Part shown: positions 27,314 to 35,765 of the stretch, piece by piece
Layout: each line of letters begins with the position of its first letter
Position numbering within the stretch: the stretch's first letter is position 1
Assembly (NCBI RefSeq): GCF_021654575.1
Contig: NZ_AP024488.1
Location: 5,359,501-5,423,500, forward strand
From: Desulfoluna limicola
GTDB taxonomy: Bacteria; Desulfobacterota; Desulfobacteria; Desulfobacterales; Desulfolunaceae
Length of the DNA: 64,000 nucleotides
Reading direction: 5' to 3'
Program-made: the position numbers and the translations under genes
Notes under the pieces: model-generated
Told to the model about the DNA's origin: nothing
The model's database searches: none
Seen by the model: the letters and a program-made list of their open reading frames with translations, nothing else

Positions 27314-28429
27314 TTAGGGCTGAAGGACGAAGTTGCCTTCGCCGTCCACCTTGTAGACACGGTAAAGGTCGCCCACGCGGTCGCCTTTCTCGTTGAAGGA
27401 GATCTTGCCGGTCAGGCCGGGCATGTCCTTCAGGTCTTTGTGGAGGTAGGCAGCCAGGGTGTCGGCATCGGTGGACCCGGTGGACTTGATGGCGGCTGCG
27501 ATGGCGTTGAACCCGTCACCGGAGAGCACAGCCCAGACAGAGCCGGGGGCACCATTGTACTTCTTGGTGTAAGCGGCCATGAAAGACGTGGACTCGGCGG
27601 AGTCGAGGTCCTGGGGAACGGGGGGGCTCAGGAAGAGGAACCCTTCGGCGGCTTTTTTACCGGCGATCTTCACGAGGTCGGGGTTGTTGGTGGCGTCACC
27701 GCCCAGGAAGGGAACATTCCAGCCCATCTCCACTTTCTGGCGAAGGAGAAGGCCAGCTTCGGGGTAGTAGCCGGTAAAAAGAACCACATCGGGTGCCGCG
27801 GCCTTCATTTTGGTGAGGATGGCACTGTAATCACGCTCACCGGCGGTGAGGGCCTCGTAGAAAACAATCTCCACGGGCTGCTCTTTGAGGAGCGTCTTGG
27901 CTTCGTCGGCCAGGCCTTTGGCGTACGTGGTGTTGTCGTGGAGGATGGCGATCTTTTTGAAGCCCATGCCCATGAGGGTCTTCATGGCCACGTTGCCCTG
28001 CTCGTCATCACGGGGGCAGGAACGGAAGAAGTACTTGAGTCCTTTTTCAGAAAGGCGGATGGCTGTGGAGCCGTTGGCGATCTGAATGATCTCTTCTTCG
28101 TCGTAAATGTTCTGGGAGGCCTCGGTGATGGATGAACCGTAGGTACCGATGACAGCAACGATATCACGGGTGGCGAGTCGCTGGGCAGCCAGAGCTGCGG
28201 TACGGGGGTCACCGGCATCGTCTTCGGTGATGATTTCAACCTGTTTGCCGAGAAGGCCGCCGTTGGCGTTCACTTCATCGGCCAGCAGTTCAACGATCTG
28301 CTTCATGTCCTGGCCTTCGCTGGCCCAGGAACCGGTCAGGGGGCACATCAGGCCGATCTTGATGGTGGAGGCTGCCGCGTAGGAGGCCAGCAGGGAAAAA
28401 CACAATGCAAAAAACAGAACTCGTTTCAT
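27314..28429 (-). CDS. livK: Branched-chain amino-acid ABC transporter substrate-binding protein LivK-type
   Basis: The 371-residue precursor has a signal peptide MKRVLFFALCFSLLASYAAA and then STIKIGLMCPLTGSWASEGQDMKQIVELLADEVNANGG, the start of the type I periplasmic binding fold of the Leu/Ile/Val family. IITEDDAGDPRTAALAAQRLATRDIVAVIGTYGSS is the typical second strand region. It captures branched-chain or related amino acids for LivHMGF. I take the ATG at 28429 (GAGGAG eight bases upstream) over the in-frame GTG at 28435. It is the first gene of the operon. Confidence 0.95.
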   Translation of the reverse strand: MKRVLFFALCFSLLASYAAASTIKIGLMCPLTGSWASEGQDMKQIVELLADEVNANGGLLGKQVEIITEDDAGDPRTAALAAQRLATRDIVAVIGTYGSSITEASQNIYDEEEIIQIANGSTAIRLSEKGLKYFFRSCPRDDEQGNVAMKTLMGMGFKKIAILHDNTTYAKGLADEAKTLLKEQPVEIVFYEALTAGERDYSAILTKMKAAAPDVVLFTGYYPEAGLLLRQKVEMGWNVPFLGGDATNNPDLVKIAGKKAAEGFLFLSPPVPQDLDSAESTSFMAAYTKKYNGAPGSVWAVLSGDGFNAIAAAIKSTGSTDADTLAAYLHKDLKDMPGLTGKISFNEKGDRVGDLYRVYKVDGEGNFVLQP

Positions 28430-28991
28430 AAACACATCTCCTCATAGTTGATATCGGTGTGACGGGATCCGGCCCCATCCGGATTCAGGTGAACAGAGGA
28501 TAAACGCCTTGCGTGGAGCGGACATGGAGATAGCCCTGTGGCAGCCCACGGGACCACCCTCCGACCTGCTCTGTTCGGTCATACCTTATGTTTTTTGGGC
28601 GTCAAGTCATCTCTCATTGCTATTTTTGAAGCAGCTGCAAGTCATGACAGACCCGGCGCGTAAGTCAACGAACCCATGGATACATTGCCATAAAGCTCAA
28701 TCGGAACCACACGTGAAAATCTGCTTGTAACATTGGGTTGAGGTTGTTCTTACGATGGGTTATTTAACTTGTATTTCAAAGAAACATCAAGTTTTTTCTA
28801 ATGCTTGCTCTGCGTTGACTTGTTGTGAGGCCCCTTTGTTTAAAGGGGGGTTGTCGTGATTGTCCGGGGTAGCCTATTAAAATGACACCTTATTTTTCGC
28901 TGGAATTAGGTATGTGTACGAATGGTATGGGAGCTCTCTTTGAAGAGGGGGGCGGGGTGTCTCGGGTTTGACAGGAAGAGGTGATTGTATT
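28430..28991. other. Intergenic region between livK and arsR
   Basis: This roughly 560-bp gap separates divergently transcribed livK and arsR and must hold both promoters. Apart from the palindrome at its right end, I see no repeat element, terminator or gene; it is slightly more AT-rich than its surroundings. Confidence 0.45.
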
Positions 28992-29007
28992 ATCGTAATA
29001 TTACGAT
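28992..29007. promoter_or_regulatory. Palindromic operator for the ArsR-type regulator
   Basis: ATCGTAATATTACGAT is a perfect 16-bp palindrome ending 22 bp before the arsR start codon. AT-rich palindromes of this type, just upstream of the regulator gene, are typical ArsR/SmtB operators. Its position suggests autoregulation, and control of hgcAB if they are transcribed together. Confidence 0.8.
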
Positions 29008-29028
29008 TAATGAAGCGAGGAGAGAGTT

Positions 29029-29328
29029 GTGACATCACCTGACGAAACCATGGCCCAACGGCTTGCCGAACTCTGCAAGGCCTTGGCCCATCCCGCACGT
29101 ATTGAAATTCTGAACCGCCTCCTGATGGAGGATCGTTGCATTTGCGGTGACCTGGTGGCGGCTCTCCCCTTGGCCCAGTCCACGGTGAGCCAGCACCTGA
29201 AAGTCTTGAAAGAATCCGGCCTCGTGCAGGGGGAGGTGGAAGGACCGAAAACCTGCTATTGCGTGGACAAAGCGGTGCTTGGAGAATGGAAGGCGCTGGT
29301 GGATGGGATGGGGGGAAGGAAAGGCTGA
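29029..29328 (+). CDS. ArsR-family transcriptional regulator
   Basis: The 99-residue winged-helix repressor has the ArsR/SmtB fold: LAELCKALAHPARIEILNRLLMEDRCICGDLVAALPLAQSTVSQHLKVLKESGLVQGEVEG. The recognition helix is QSTVSQHLKVLKESGL. The CICGDLV pair at the start of helix 3 corresponds to the thiol site where arsenic-type sensors bind metalloids, so As(III) or a related soft metal is a reasonable ligand. GTG start at 29029, with GAGGAGAG upstream. The next genes on the strand are hgcA and hgcB. An ArsR-like protein controls hgcAB in Pseudodesulfovibrio mercurii ND132, so control of mercury methylation is a plausible role here. Confidence 0.93.
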   Translation: MTSPDETMAQRLAELCKALAHPARIEILNRLLMEDRCICGDLVAALPLAQSTVSQHLKVLKESGLVQGEVEGPKTCYCVDKAVLGEWKALVDGMGGRKG

Positions 29329-29399
29329 AGGCTAAGGGCGAAAGGCCATGGAGTTATAGTCGGCAGAACAGTGGTGAGCCCAAAACGTGAGATGAATGC

Positions 29400-29482
29400 T
29401 GCTGCGATTTGACCCGAGGTACGAGGGGCAAAGTGCAGTGGCAATCTGGGGTCCAGGGGATCATCCCCTGGCCACCGGAGGC
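29400..29482 (+). repeat. Interspersed repeat between arsR and hgcA
   Basis: It contains GATTTGACCCGAGGTACGAGG, TCTGGGGTCCAGGGG, ATCATCCCCTGGCC and the end CACCGGAGGC, a mixed B/C type. It fills most of the 176-bp arsR-hgcA gap, and GGAG of the hgcA ribosome site follows the T-run after it. Confidence 0.75.
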
Positions 29483-29504
29483 ATTTTTTTTCAGGAGACT
29501 ATAA

Positions 29505-30653
29505 ATGCAAGACGATCTGATGGCATTTGGAGAGAAGGCGGCCGGGGCGGTGGACGAACCTTGCTGCTGCGGGCCGGCCCCCTCGCCGAGGAGTGATGGC
29601 CGGGAGCTGCCGGGCTACAAGCTTTGCGGCTTTGTGGCTTCGTTTATGGAGACCCCTGCCGACACGGTTCCGGTGGTGAAAACCCGCCTTGAACGGGAGG
29701 ACCATCTCGGCACCTTAGCTGCGCGGTGGAACGTGGGGCGAAGCAACTACAAGGTGACGCCCGGGCTTTATGCCGTGGGAACTCCTGACAAAGAGTCGCC
29801 TGTGCTGGCGACGGCCAACTACAAGCTGAGTTTTGACGCCGTGAGAAGGGAACTCTCCGGTATTAACGCCTGGCTCCTGGTGGTGGACACCCGCGGGATC
29901 AACGTCTGGTGTGCGGCAGGCAAGGGGACCTTTTCTGCCGAAGAGGTGGCTGAGATGGTGAAGAGGACGCATCTCGAGAAGGTGGTCTCTCACAGAAAGG
30001 TGATCCTTCCCCAGCTCTGCGCAAACGGTGTCACGGCACGGGACGTGAAAAAGCTCTGCGGGTTCAGGGCGGAGTTCGGCCCCATCCGCGCCTCGGACTT
30101 GCCCCGGTTTATAAAAAACGGGTTGAAGGCAGATGAGGAGATGCGCCGGATTACCTTTACATTCAAAGAGCGCGTGGAACTCACGCCCGTGGAGTTGAGC
30201 CTCACCGGAAAACCTCTGCTCTGGCTTTTGCCGCTTCTTTTCCTTCTTTCCGGTATCGGGCCGGATGTGTTCACGTTTTCACAGGCGGACCACAGGGGCC
30301 TTGCTGCCTGGATGGCCATCTTTACTGGGATTGTGGCAGGTGCCGTTGTCACTCCGGCGCTGCTCCCCTGGCTTCCCGGACGCGCCTTTGCCCTCAAGGG
30401 CGGGGTTGCCGGCCTAGCAAGCGGCCTTCTTTTCTGCGCGTTTTACTGGCATGACTTTGGGGTCGGGACCCTTGGTGCCCTTCTGCTCTGGCTGACGGCC
30501 ATCAGCTCCTACCTGGCCATGAATTTTACCGGTTCCACCCCATACACCACGCCCTCAGGGGTCGAGTACGAGATGAAACGGGCGATTCCGGCCCAGGCCA
30601 TTGCCGTGGTGGTGGGGTTGATCATCTGGCTTGCAGCGCCTTTTACAGGCTAA
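29505..30653 (+). CDS. hgcA: Mercury methylation corrinoid protein HgcA
   Basis: The 382-residue protein is HgcA, the corrinoid protein that passes a methyl group from a corrinoid to Hg(II). The diagnostic cap-helix motif NVWCAAGK is at 133-140, so Cys136 is the strictly conserved cobalt-ligand cysteine of the family motif N(V/I)WC(A/S)(A/G)GK. A soluble corrinoid-binding domain (about 1-230) is followed by about five membrane helices (about 233-380) anchoring it to the inner membrane. GGAG precedes the ATG. The protein is longer than the roughly 340 residues usual for HgcA: the conserved domain starts late, and the extra N-terminus carries EPCCCGPAP near residue 20, a run of three cysteines. 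HgcB follows 13 bp downstream. Confidence 0.96.
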   Translation: MQDDLMAFGEKAAGAVDEPCCCGPAPSPRSDGRELPGYKLCGFVASFMETPADTVPVVKTRLEREDHLGTLAARWNVGRSNYKVTPGLYAVGTPDKESPVLATANYKLSFDAVRRELSGINAWLLVVDTRGINVWCAAGKGTFSAEEVAEMVKRTHLEKVVSHRKVILPQLCANGVTARDVKKLCGFRAEFGPIRASDLPRFIKNGLKADEEMRRITFTFKERVELTPVELSLTGKPLLWLLPLLFLLSGIGPDVFTFSQADHRGLAAWMAIFTGIVAGAVVTPALLPWLPGRAFALKGGVAGLASGLLFCAFYWHDFGVGTLGALLLWLTAISSYLAMNFTGSTPYTTPSGVEYEMKRAIPAQAIAVVVGLIIWLAAPFTG

Positions 30654-30666
30654 GGAGGATAGATCC

Positions 30667-30960
30667 ATGAAAGACCTCAGGTACATTGACAACATGGCCA
30701 CCTTAACGCTTCACTCGGACCTTTGTGTCGGGTGCGGCCTCTGCACCACCGTCTGCCCCCACGGCGTCTTTGCCAAAGAAGGCCCAAAGGTCCGCATCGA
30801 CGACCTGGACGGCTGCATGGAGTGCGGCGCCTGCGCGCGCAACTGCCCCGTGGCCGCCATCTCCGTGGACCCCGGCGTCGGCTGCGCCGCCTACATCATC
30901 TCCGGCTGGATCAAGGGCAAAGAGAACGCCTCCTGCGGTGGCGGCGAGGGCTGCTGTTAG
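30667..30960 (+). CDS. hgcB: Ferredoxin-like HgcB, partner of HgcA
   Basis: The 97-residue protein holds two [4Fe-4S] motifs: CVGCGLCTTVC (Cys20, 23, 26, 30) and CMECGACARNC (Cys50, 53, 56, 60). Cys73 in DPGVGCAAYI and the final pair Cys96-Cys97 match the extra conserved cysteines of HgcB, thought to reduce HgcA and to bind or hand over mercury. AAGGAGG lies ahead of the ATG at 30667. It is 13 bp behind hgcA, so both are co-transcribed; together they are necessary for methylmercury formation in characterised organisms. Confidence 0.97.
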   Translation: MKDLRYIDNMATLTLHSDLCVGCGLCTTVCPHGVFAKEGPKVRIDDLDGCMECGACARNCPVAAISVDPGVGCAAYIISGWIKGKENASCGGGEGCC

Positions 30961-30983
30961 GGCAAAATCAGTTGAAAAAGATT

Positions 30984-31403
30984 GCCTCCGGCGGCGAGGT
31001 GGGGCCACCTCGAAAGCGGGTTGCCCTTGCGCTTTGCCCCTCGTGCCTCGGGCCAAAGCGCAAGGGCCTTCGGCTCGGGCTTCGCCCGAAACAAATGTTG
31101 CCGGTTCGTGCGTACATACTCACAAGTTTCGAATAGCCAGGGCACGTTATCGTAACTTGTGCGGTTTCAGCTTTTTAACTCCCGTGCCTCTGACGAGCAG
31201 CGCCCGTGAGCGTATGTCAGCGCGTTTTTATTTGTTAAGCCCGAAATGCTTCAAATGAAAATGAGATATGATATCGGTATCTCCCGCAGAAGCGGTCGCA
31301 TGATGACATCCTTCGTGCGAATGCCCCGTAGTCGCCTGCATCACGTCAACCTCCATGCATTCGCCATCAGGTTTCCAGGTGCCCCCACCTGGCCGCCGGA
31401 GGC
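30984..31403. repeat. TIR-bounded intergenic element after hgcB
   Basis: Starts GCCTCCGGCGGCGAGGTGG and ends CCACCTGGCCGCCGGAGGC. The left part contains the hairpin GAGGTGGGGCCACCTC and a GCCCTTGCGCTTTGCC segment; the right part is a type D arm with GCATTCGCCATCAGG. It fills the space between hgcB and the convergent TRIC gene. Confidence 0.85.
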
Positions 31404-31413
31404 ATGCTTTTGT

Positions 31414-32031
31414 TTAGGCATTTCCTTTATATAGAAGAAACCTCGGGTAATAGAGGCCCCAGTGGATGGAGGCGCATCTCAGGCCGAAGGCCAGGGTGAG
31501 GCCGTAGTAGCGGTTGAACGGGTGGTCCGGTGCCACGTGGAGCAGGGCGCAGAAGAGGGTGGCGCCGAGGAGGGCGGGGGTGGCGTAGAATTCCCGGCCC
31601 AGGAGCAGGGGCATTTTGCCGGTGAGAATGTCCCGGATCATGCCGCCGGCGATGCCGGTGGTGAGGCCCATGAGGACGGCCACGGGGTAGGAAAACCCCA
31701 TGGAAAGGGCTTTTTCCGCAGCCGTAATGGTGAAGAGGCACATGCCGAAGGAGTCGGCATAGATGAGGAGCGTGTAGGTGTTTTTGACGAACCGGATACA
31801 GAAGAACGCCATGATCGCGGCCACCACGGAGACCCAGAGGTAGGTCTCGTCCCCGATCCAGAAGATGGGGTTGGCGTCCATGAGGATGTCACGGATCGTT
31901 CCACCCCCGAGGGCTGTGACCACGCCCAGGAGAATGATACTGAAAAGATCCATGTCCTTTTTGCCCGCCCCCACCACGCCTGTGATGGAAAAAGCGGCGA
32001 TACCCACCATGCCGATAAGATAGATGGCCAT
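31414..32031 (-). CDS. UPF0126/TRIC-like membrane protein
   Basis: The 205-residue integral membrane protein has two homologous halves of three helices each. GGGTIRDILMDANPIFWIGDE in the first half and GGMIRDILTGKMPLLLGREFYATPALLG in the second are the family signature. Relatives are bacterial TRIC-type cation channels and YicG-like glycine transporters. The ATG at 32031 starts MAIYLIGMVGIAAFSITGVVGAG. It stands alone between repeat elements. Confidence 0.9.
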   Translation of the reverse strand: MAIYLIGMVGIAAFSITGVVGAGKKDMDLFSIILLGVVTALGGGTIRDILMDANPIFWIGDETYLWVSVVAAIMAFFCIRFVKNTYTLLIYADSFGMCLFTITAAEKALSMGFSYPVAVLMGLTTGIAGGMIRDILTGKMPLLLGREFYATPALLGATLFCALLHVAPDHPFNRYYGLTLAFGLRCASIHWGLYYPRFLLYKGNA

Positions 32032-32165
32032 GACGTCTCACTTAAGCTGAAAACTCAGGATTGAAAAATAGAGAACCGGATTCGGCGCTTACATATCACA
32101 TCACGGGTGTCCTGCAACGGGAAAATGTGTTTGGGGGTGCCTGTGTGATGCGACCTGTTCAGCTA

Positions 32166-32331
32166 TGCATCCGGAGGCCCTGTCGGGGGGCAAGATTTTG
32201 AAACGTTTGATAAACAGGTTTTAAGGCGTGTCCTTGAATGAGTTCGGTTTTAAATGCGGATGTGATTTGACCCGAGGGGCAAAGCGCATCTGCAACCTGC
32301 TTTCAAGGTGGCACACCTTGCCGCCGGAGGC
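32166..32331 (+). repeat. Composite A-C interspersed element
   Basis: Degenerate left end ATCCGGAGGCCCTGTCGGGG, then AAACGTTTGATAAACAGG, then a type C half (GATTTGACCCGAGGGG, CAAGGTGGCACACCTTG) ending CCGCCGGAGGC. It resembles the element at 18749-18970 even in the TCCTTGAATGA linker. Confidence 0.85.
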
Positions 32332-32350
32332 ACGGTTTTTTTGGCATGGT

Positions 32351-32767
32351 CTAATGCGTGACTTTCCCGCGCATTTTTTTGATGTCGCCACGACGGACCT
32401 TGGCGTTCACCCGTTTTGCGCGGGCACTTTTGGATGGTCGTGTGGGGCGTCTTTTTTTGGGGGCTTCGGCCACGCTTCGGATCAGGATGGCCAGGCGCTC
32501 GATGGCTCCCTGGCGGTTCATTTCCCGGCTGCGGTGCTCCCGGGACTTGATGATCACGATGCCCTCGTCGGTGATCCGGTGATCGGAAAGGGCAAGGAGG
32601 CGTTCCTTGTAGACCTCCGGCAGGGACGATGCTCGGATGTCGAATCGCAGGTGGATGGCGGTGGCCGATGTGTTGACATGCTGTCCGCCGGGGCCCGAGG
32701 CCTTGACGGCGGACAGGTCCACCTCATCGTCGGAAAGGGTGATGCGATTTGAAATAAAAATGGGCAA
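32351..32767 (-). CDS. arfB: Alternative ribosome-rescue factor ArfB (peptidyl-tRNA hydrolase)
   Basis: The 138-residue protein has the class I release-factor core with the catalytic GGQ in KASGPGGQHVNTSATAIHLRFDI, and a long basic tail (PKKRRPTRPSKSARAKRVNAKVRRGDIKKM) that enters the mRNA channel of stalled ribosomes. It lacks stop-codon recognition domains, so it is ArfB (YaeJ) rather than a release factor. It releases peptides from non-stop ribosomes. It lies 12 bp after selU on the same strand, probably in one transcript. Confidence 0.93.
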   Translation of the reverse strand: MPIFISNRITLSDDEVDLSAVKASGPGGQHVNTSATAIHLRFDIRASSLPEVYKERLLALSDHRITDEGIVIIKSREHRSREMNRQGAIERLAILIRSVAEAPKKRRPTRPSKSARAKRVNAKVRRGDIKKMRGKVTH

Positions 32768-32779
32768 GGGGTCCCCTTA

Positions 32780-33985
32780 TCAGGCAGAGTGCGTTTGGTT
32801 TGCGTACCACTCCACGACATTTTTTGCGGCCTGGCTGACATCGGCGTTGTCCACGACGACCAGGGGCTTTTTATCCACCTCTTTGTACACCACGTCATAG
32901 TAGTCCACCATCACCTCCCGCAGGAATGTGAGGTAGTCCCCGGCATCAATGGCTTCATACCATCTCTCCACAGCCTTGTGCCCCACGCGCCTTGTCAGAA
33001 ACCGAATGGCCTCTTTTACCATGGTCTCCGCCTCTTTTCCTCCGCTGCCGAAGTATTCCCTTTTCAGGCGGTCCAGCCTGGATTCAAGGGGACAGGTGAG
33101 TCCGATGTGGGTCTCCAGGCTCAGGGCTTTGCAGATGGCCGGGGGGAGGTTGAACTGCCCGATTTTCTTGCTCTCCATCTCGGTGAGGAAGGGGGGGAGG
33201 CTCCCGTCTGTGTTCCTGAACTGGAGCAGGTTGACGTAGAGGTTGGTCTCAAAGTCCCTCTGGCTTTTGGCCAGGGACTCGCCCATGAGGTTAAATCGAA
33301 TTTCACCGAAGACCGAGGCGGCGTGTCCCGCGGCCGCTTCGAGGTGGAGGACAGGGGTCTTCGGGTAATGGGCCTGAATGTACTCCAGGAGTTCGGATTT
33401 GCCGCAGCCCGTCTGGCCCGAGAGGGGGTAAAGCGTAAGCTCTCCCTCGTAGAGAAGGGTCTGGACCTTTTTGCGAAAGGCTTTCTGGCCGCCTGTGAGC
33501 CGCACGGCGTCGATGCCGTTTTCGTTGAGCATGCTGGTTGTGTAGCCGCTTCGTCCGCCGCCTCGCCAGCAGTAGAGGATCACGGGGCCACCCTTTGCAA
33601 GCTCGCGAACCTTCTCCAGGTAGGCCTCTTCTTTTCCCTTGGCCAGGTACCAGGCGTAGGAGAGGGCGAGGTCCTTGTCGTGGCGCTTGTAGATGAGCCC
33701 GACCTTGTGGCGCTCCTCGTTGGTGAGGATGGGGAGGTTGACGGAGAAGGGGAGGCGCTCCTTTTCGAACTCGGCTTCGGAGCGAACGTCGATGAGGGTT
33801 ATGCCGTCCGTTTTTCCATGGGCGAGCTCGGTGAGGGTTTCCGTAAAATCGTCCTGGGGCATCATCCGTTCAATCTTGACGATGTCTTTAAAATGAACGT
33901 GGGGGAGGTCCAAGGGAAGCACCTGTTTCAAGATGCCTTCCAACTCCTCCTTTTGAGGGTGTTCGTCGGGGTCGCTATGGGTCAT
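32780..33985 (-). CDS. selU: tRNA 2-selenouridine synthase
   Basis: The 401-residue protein joins a rhodanese domain (about 50-170) with the active-site loop YCWRGGGRSGYT and a P-loop domain (SGQTGCGKSELLEYI, near residue 185). This is the architecture of SelU (MnmH), which replaces sulfur by selenium, via a geranylated intermediate, at the wobble 2-thiouridine of Glu, Gln and Lys tRNAs, using selenophosphate. Its presence implies selenophosphate synthesis in the cell and fits the selenocysteine inferred in the cytochrome at 8472. The ATG at 33985 has only a weak GGGA site. The gene leads a short operon with arfB. Confidence 0.94.
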   Translation of the reverse strand: MTHSDPDEHPQKEELEGILKQVLPLDLPHVHFKDIVKIERMMPQDDFTETLTELAHGKTDGITLIDVRSEAEFEKERLPFSVNLPILTNEERHKVGLIYKRHDKDLALSYAWYLAKGKEEAYLEKVRELAKGGPVILYCWRGGGRSGYTTSMLNENGIDAVRLTGGQKAFRKKVQTLLYEGELTLYPLSGQTGCGKSELLEYIQAHYPKTPVLHLEAAAGHAASVFGEIRFNLMGESLAKSQRDFETNLYVNLLQFRNTDGSLPPFLTEMESKKIGQFNLPPAICKALSLETHIGLTCPLESRLDRLKREYFGSGGKEAETMVKEAIRFLTRRVGHKAVERWYEAIDAGDYLTFLREVMVDYYDVVYKEVDKKPLVVVDNADVSQAAKNVVEWYANQTHSA

Positions 33986-34152
33986 GGGGATGTATCCCTT
34001 TTAAATTCGTTGGTTGAGGTGACGGATGTCAGCGCAAAACGAATCAAAGGTCGGATGGGTTGCGATGGCTTCCTTAAATAATTATGAGCACGTTCCTTAT
34101 CAGAAAGGGGCCATGGGAGGCCACCGAAAAAAAATGGTAACTATTTCGCTGT

Positions 34153-34494
34153 GCCTCCGGCGGCCAAAGGCTGAGCCCTTGGATCCCAGGTTCGCGAATG
34201 TTGCCAGCCCCCATTCCTCGGGCTGATCACATTCGCTGACGGGCTTCGCCCGTGAACGACGACTGAGGTGGATTAACCACCTTCGTGCAGCCCGAATGCC
34301 GCTTCGTGCTCTTCGTGGTCTTACACGTAAAATGAGCCCCGATAACGTTTCAGCTGGGGCCTCCAGCGGCCCTGCCGGGGGCTAACCGTTTGCCCGGTCT
34401 GAAAGAGTGGGTTTAACAAACAGGCCTTATTAAAGAACGCCCCCAATCATTTCCACACTCTGCTTTCAAGGTGGCACACCTTGCCGCCGGAGGC
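34153..34494. repeat. TIR-bounded intergenic element (B-A-C mosaic)
   Basis: Bounded by GCCTCCGGCGG and CCGCCGGAGGC. Inside are a reversed type B arm (CCAAAGGCTGAGCCCTTGG, GGGCTTCGCCC), a degenerate type A arm (GGCCTCCAGCGGCCCTGCCGGGG) and a type C end (CTTTCAAGGTGGCACACCTTG). Together with flanks it fills the 600-bp gap 33986-34585; no gene was seen there. Confidence 0.85.
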
Positions 34495-34585
34495 CGCTTT
34501 TGGGGGGCGGGATAGTTACAAAAAAAATGAGCGTTTGCCTATGGCGGGGCAAGAATCGGCCCGGTGGACGGGCCGGTCTTAAGGG

Positions 34586-35239
34586 TCAGATGGTCTGGCG
34601 AACCTCCTCCCAGAAGGTGAGGGCATTTTCAGGGAGCGTGGTGATGGGAAGTCCGGTGGAGAGGGCGCTGTGGTAGACCTTGGCGATTTTTTCAAGAAGT
34701 TCGGCGTTCCGCATGGCCTCCTTAAGGGTGCGGCCGAGGTTCAGGGCGCCGTGGTTCTGCATGATAAAGCAGAAGCAGCCGTTGGCAACGGTTCGCCCCA
34801 CCTGGGCGGCCAGGGCATCGGTGCCGCTGATGGCGTAGGGGACCACATCCACCTTGTCTCCGATAAAGAGGGTGATCTCATCAAAGAGGGGGGGGATGGC
34901 TTTGTTGAGAACAGAGAAGATGCTGGCATGGAACTGGTGGGTATGGGCCACGGCCTCCACATCGGAGCGACGCCTGTAAATGGCGGCGTGCATCCCCGCC
35001 TCAATGGAGGGCTTGAGGTCTCCTTCAATGCGGTTCAGGTCAAAATCCAATAGGCAGATTTCATCGGTGGTAAGCTCGTCGTAGGGCACCGATGAGGGGG
35101 TGATGGCAAAGAGCTCCTTGCCCGGGACCCGTGCGGAGACATTGCCCCCCGAGCTGAGATAGGAGCCAAAGTATTGGTTTCTGGAGAGCCAGAGGGCGGC
35201 ATCCAGGACCTCTTGTTTGATGCTGACGTATGCAGTCAT
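34586..35239 (-). CDS. Class II aldolase/adducin-family protein
   Basis: The 217-residue zinc enzyme resembles L-fuculose-1-phosphate aldolase: SSGGNVSARVPGKELFAITPSS at the start, SIEAGMHAAIYRRRSDVEAVAHTHQFHASIFSV with the catalytic glutamate and first two zinc histidines, and FIMQNHGALNLGRTLKEAMRNAELLEKIAKVY with the third. Family members cleave sugar 1-phosphates or dehydrate methylthioribulose phosphate; the substrate is not fixed by context. I choose the ATG at 35239, where the homologous sequence begins, with AGGAC-like sequence upstream. Confidence 0.88.
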   Translation of the reverse strand: MTAYVSIKQEVLDAALWLSRNQYFGSYLSSGGNVSARVPGKELFAITPSSVPYDELTTDEICLLDFDLNRIEGDLKPSIEAGMHAAIYRRRSDVEAVAHTHQFHASIFSVLNKAIPPLFDEITLFIGDKVDVVPYAISGTDALAAQVGRTVANGCFCFIMQNHGALNLGRTLKEAMRNAELLEKIAKVYHSALSTGLPITTLPENALTFWEEVRQTI

Positions 35240-35324
35240 GGAACAGTCCTTTGCATGTTGGGCGGGCAGGGGGGAGATTAAGGGCGATGGTCGCGTCTGA
35301 GGTTTATGCAAAAAAGTACCATCG

Positions 35325-35487
35325 CTGGCCCTGCCGGGGCCCATGTTTTGAACGTTGGATAAACAGGCCCTGATACGGGGGTGCCTGAAAGGATGCCGAT
35401 TTAAAAGCGAATGTGAGCGACTTGGGGAGCGACGGCCGGAAGCATTCGCAATCCGCTTTCAAGGTGGCCCACCTTGCCGCCGGAGGC
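35325..35487 (+). repeat. Composite A-C interspersed element
   Basis: Left part CTGGCCCTGCCGGGGCCC, GGATAAACAGGCC; right part AAGCGAATGTGAGCGAC, GGAAGCATTCGCAATCC, CAAGGTGGCCCACCTTG and CCGCCGGAGGC. GCGAATG and CATTCGC form a stem. Confidence 0.82.
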
Positions 35488-35765
35488 AATGTTTTTTTGC
35501 TTTCTCCATAGTGGCTGCTGATCGTATCAGTATAGGATCCCGGAATGATGGAGTAAAGGAGATTGTGGTGCGGGGTTGCCTGATGGGGAATAATGCGGTA
35601 AGAATAAAAGTTTGCTCGGTTTTTTGATGCCGTGAGGGGCTCGGATCTGTTTTTTTGTGGGGTCTCCCGGCAGGTATATTCGGTGGTAGACTCCGTGTCG
35701 TTACCACTGAATTGTATGTGGGAACATGTATTGGGCGGAGCCTGAATCGCCCCAGGAGAGTCGTT

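Noticed and set aside
32789-34081. 430-codon open frame antisense to selU
   Set aside because: It is the complement of a well-recognised SelU gene and shows no domain of its own.
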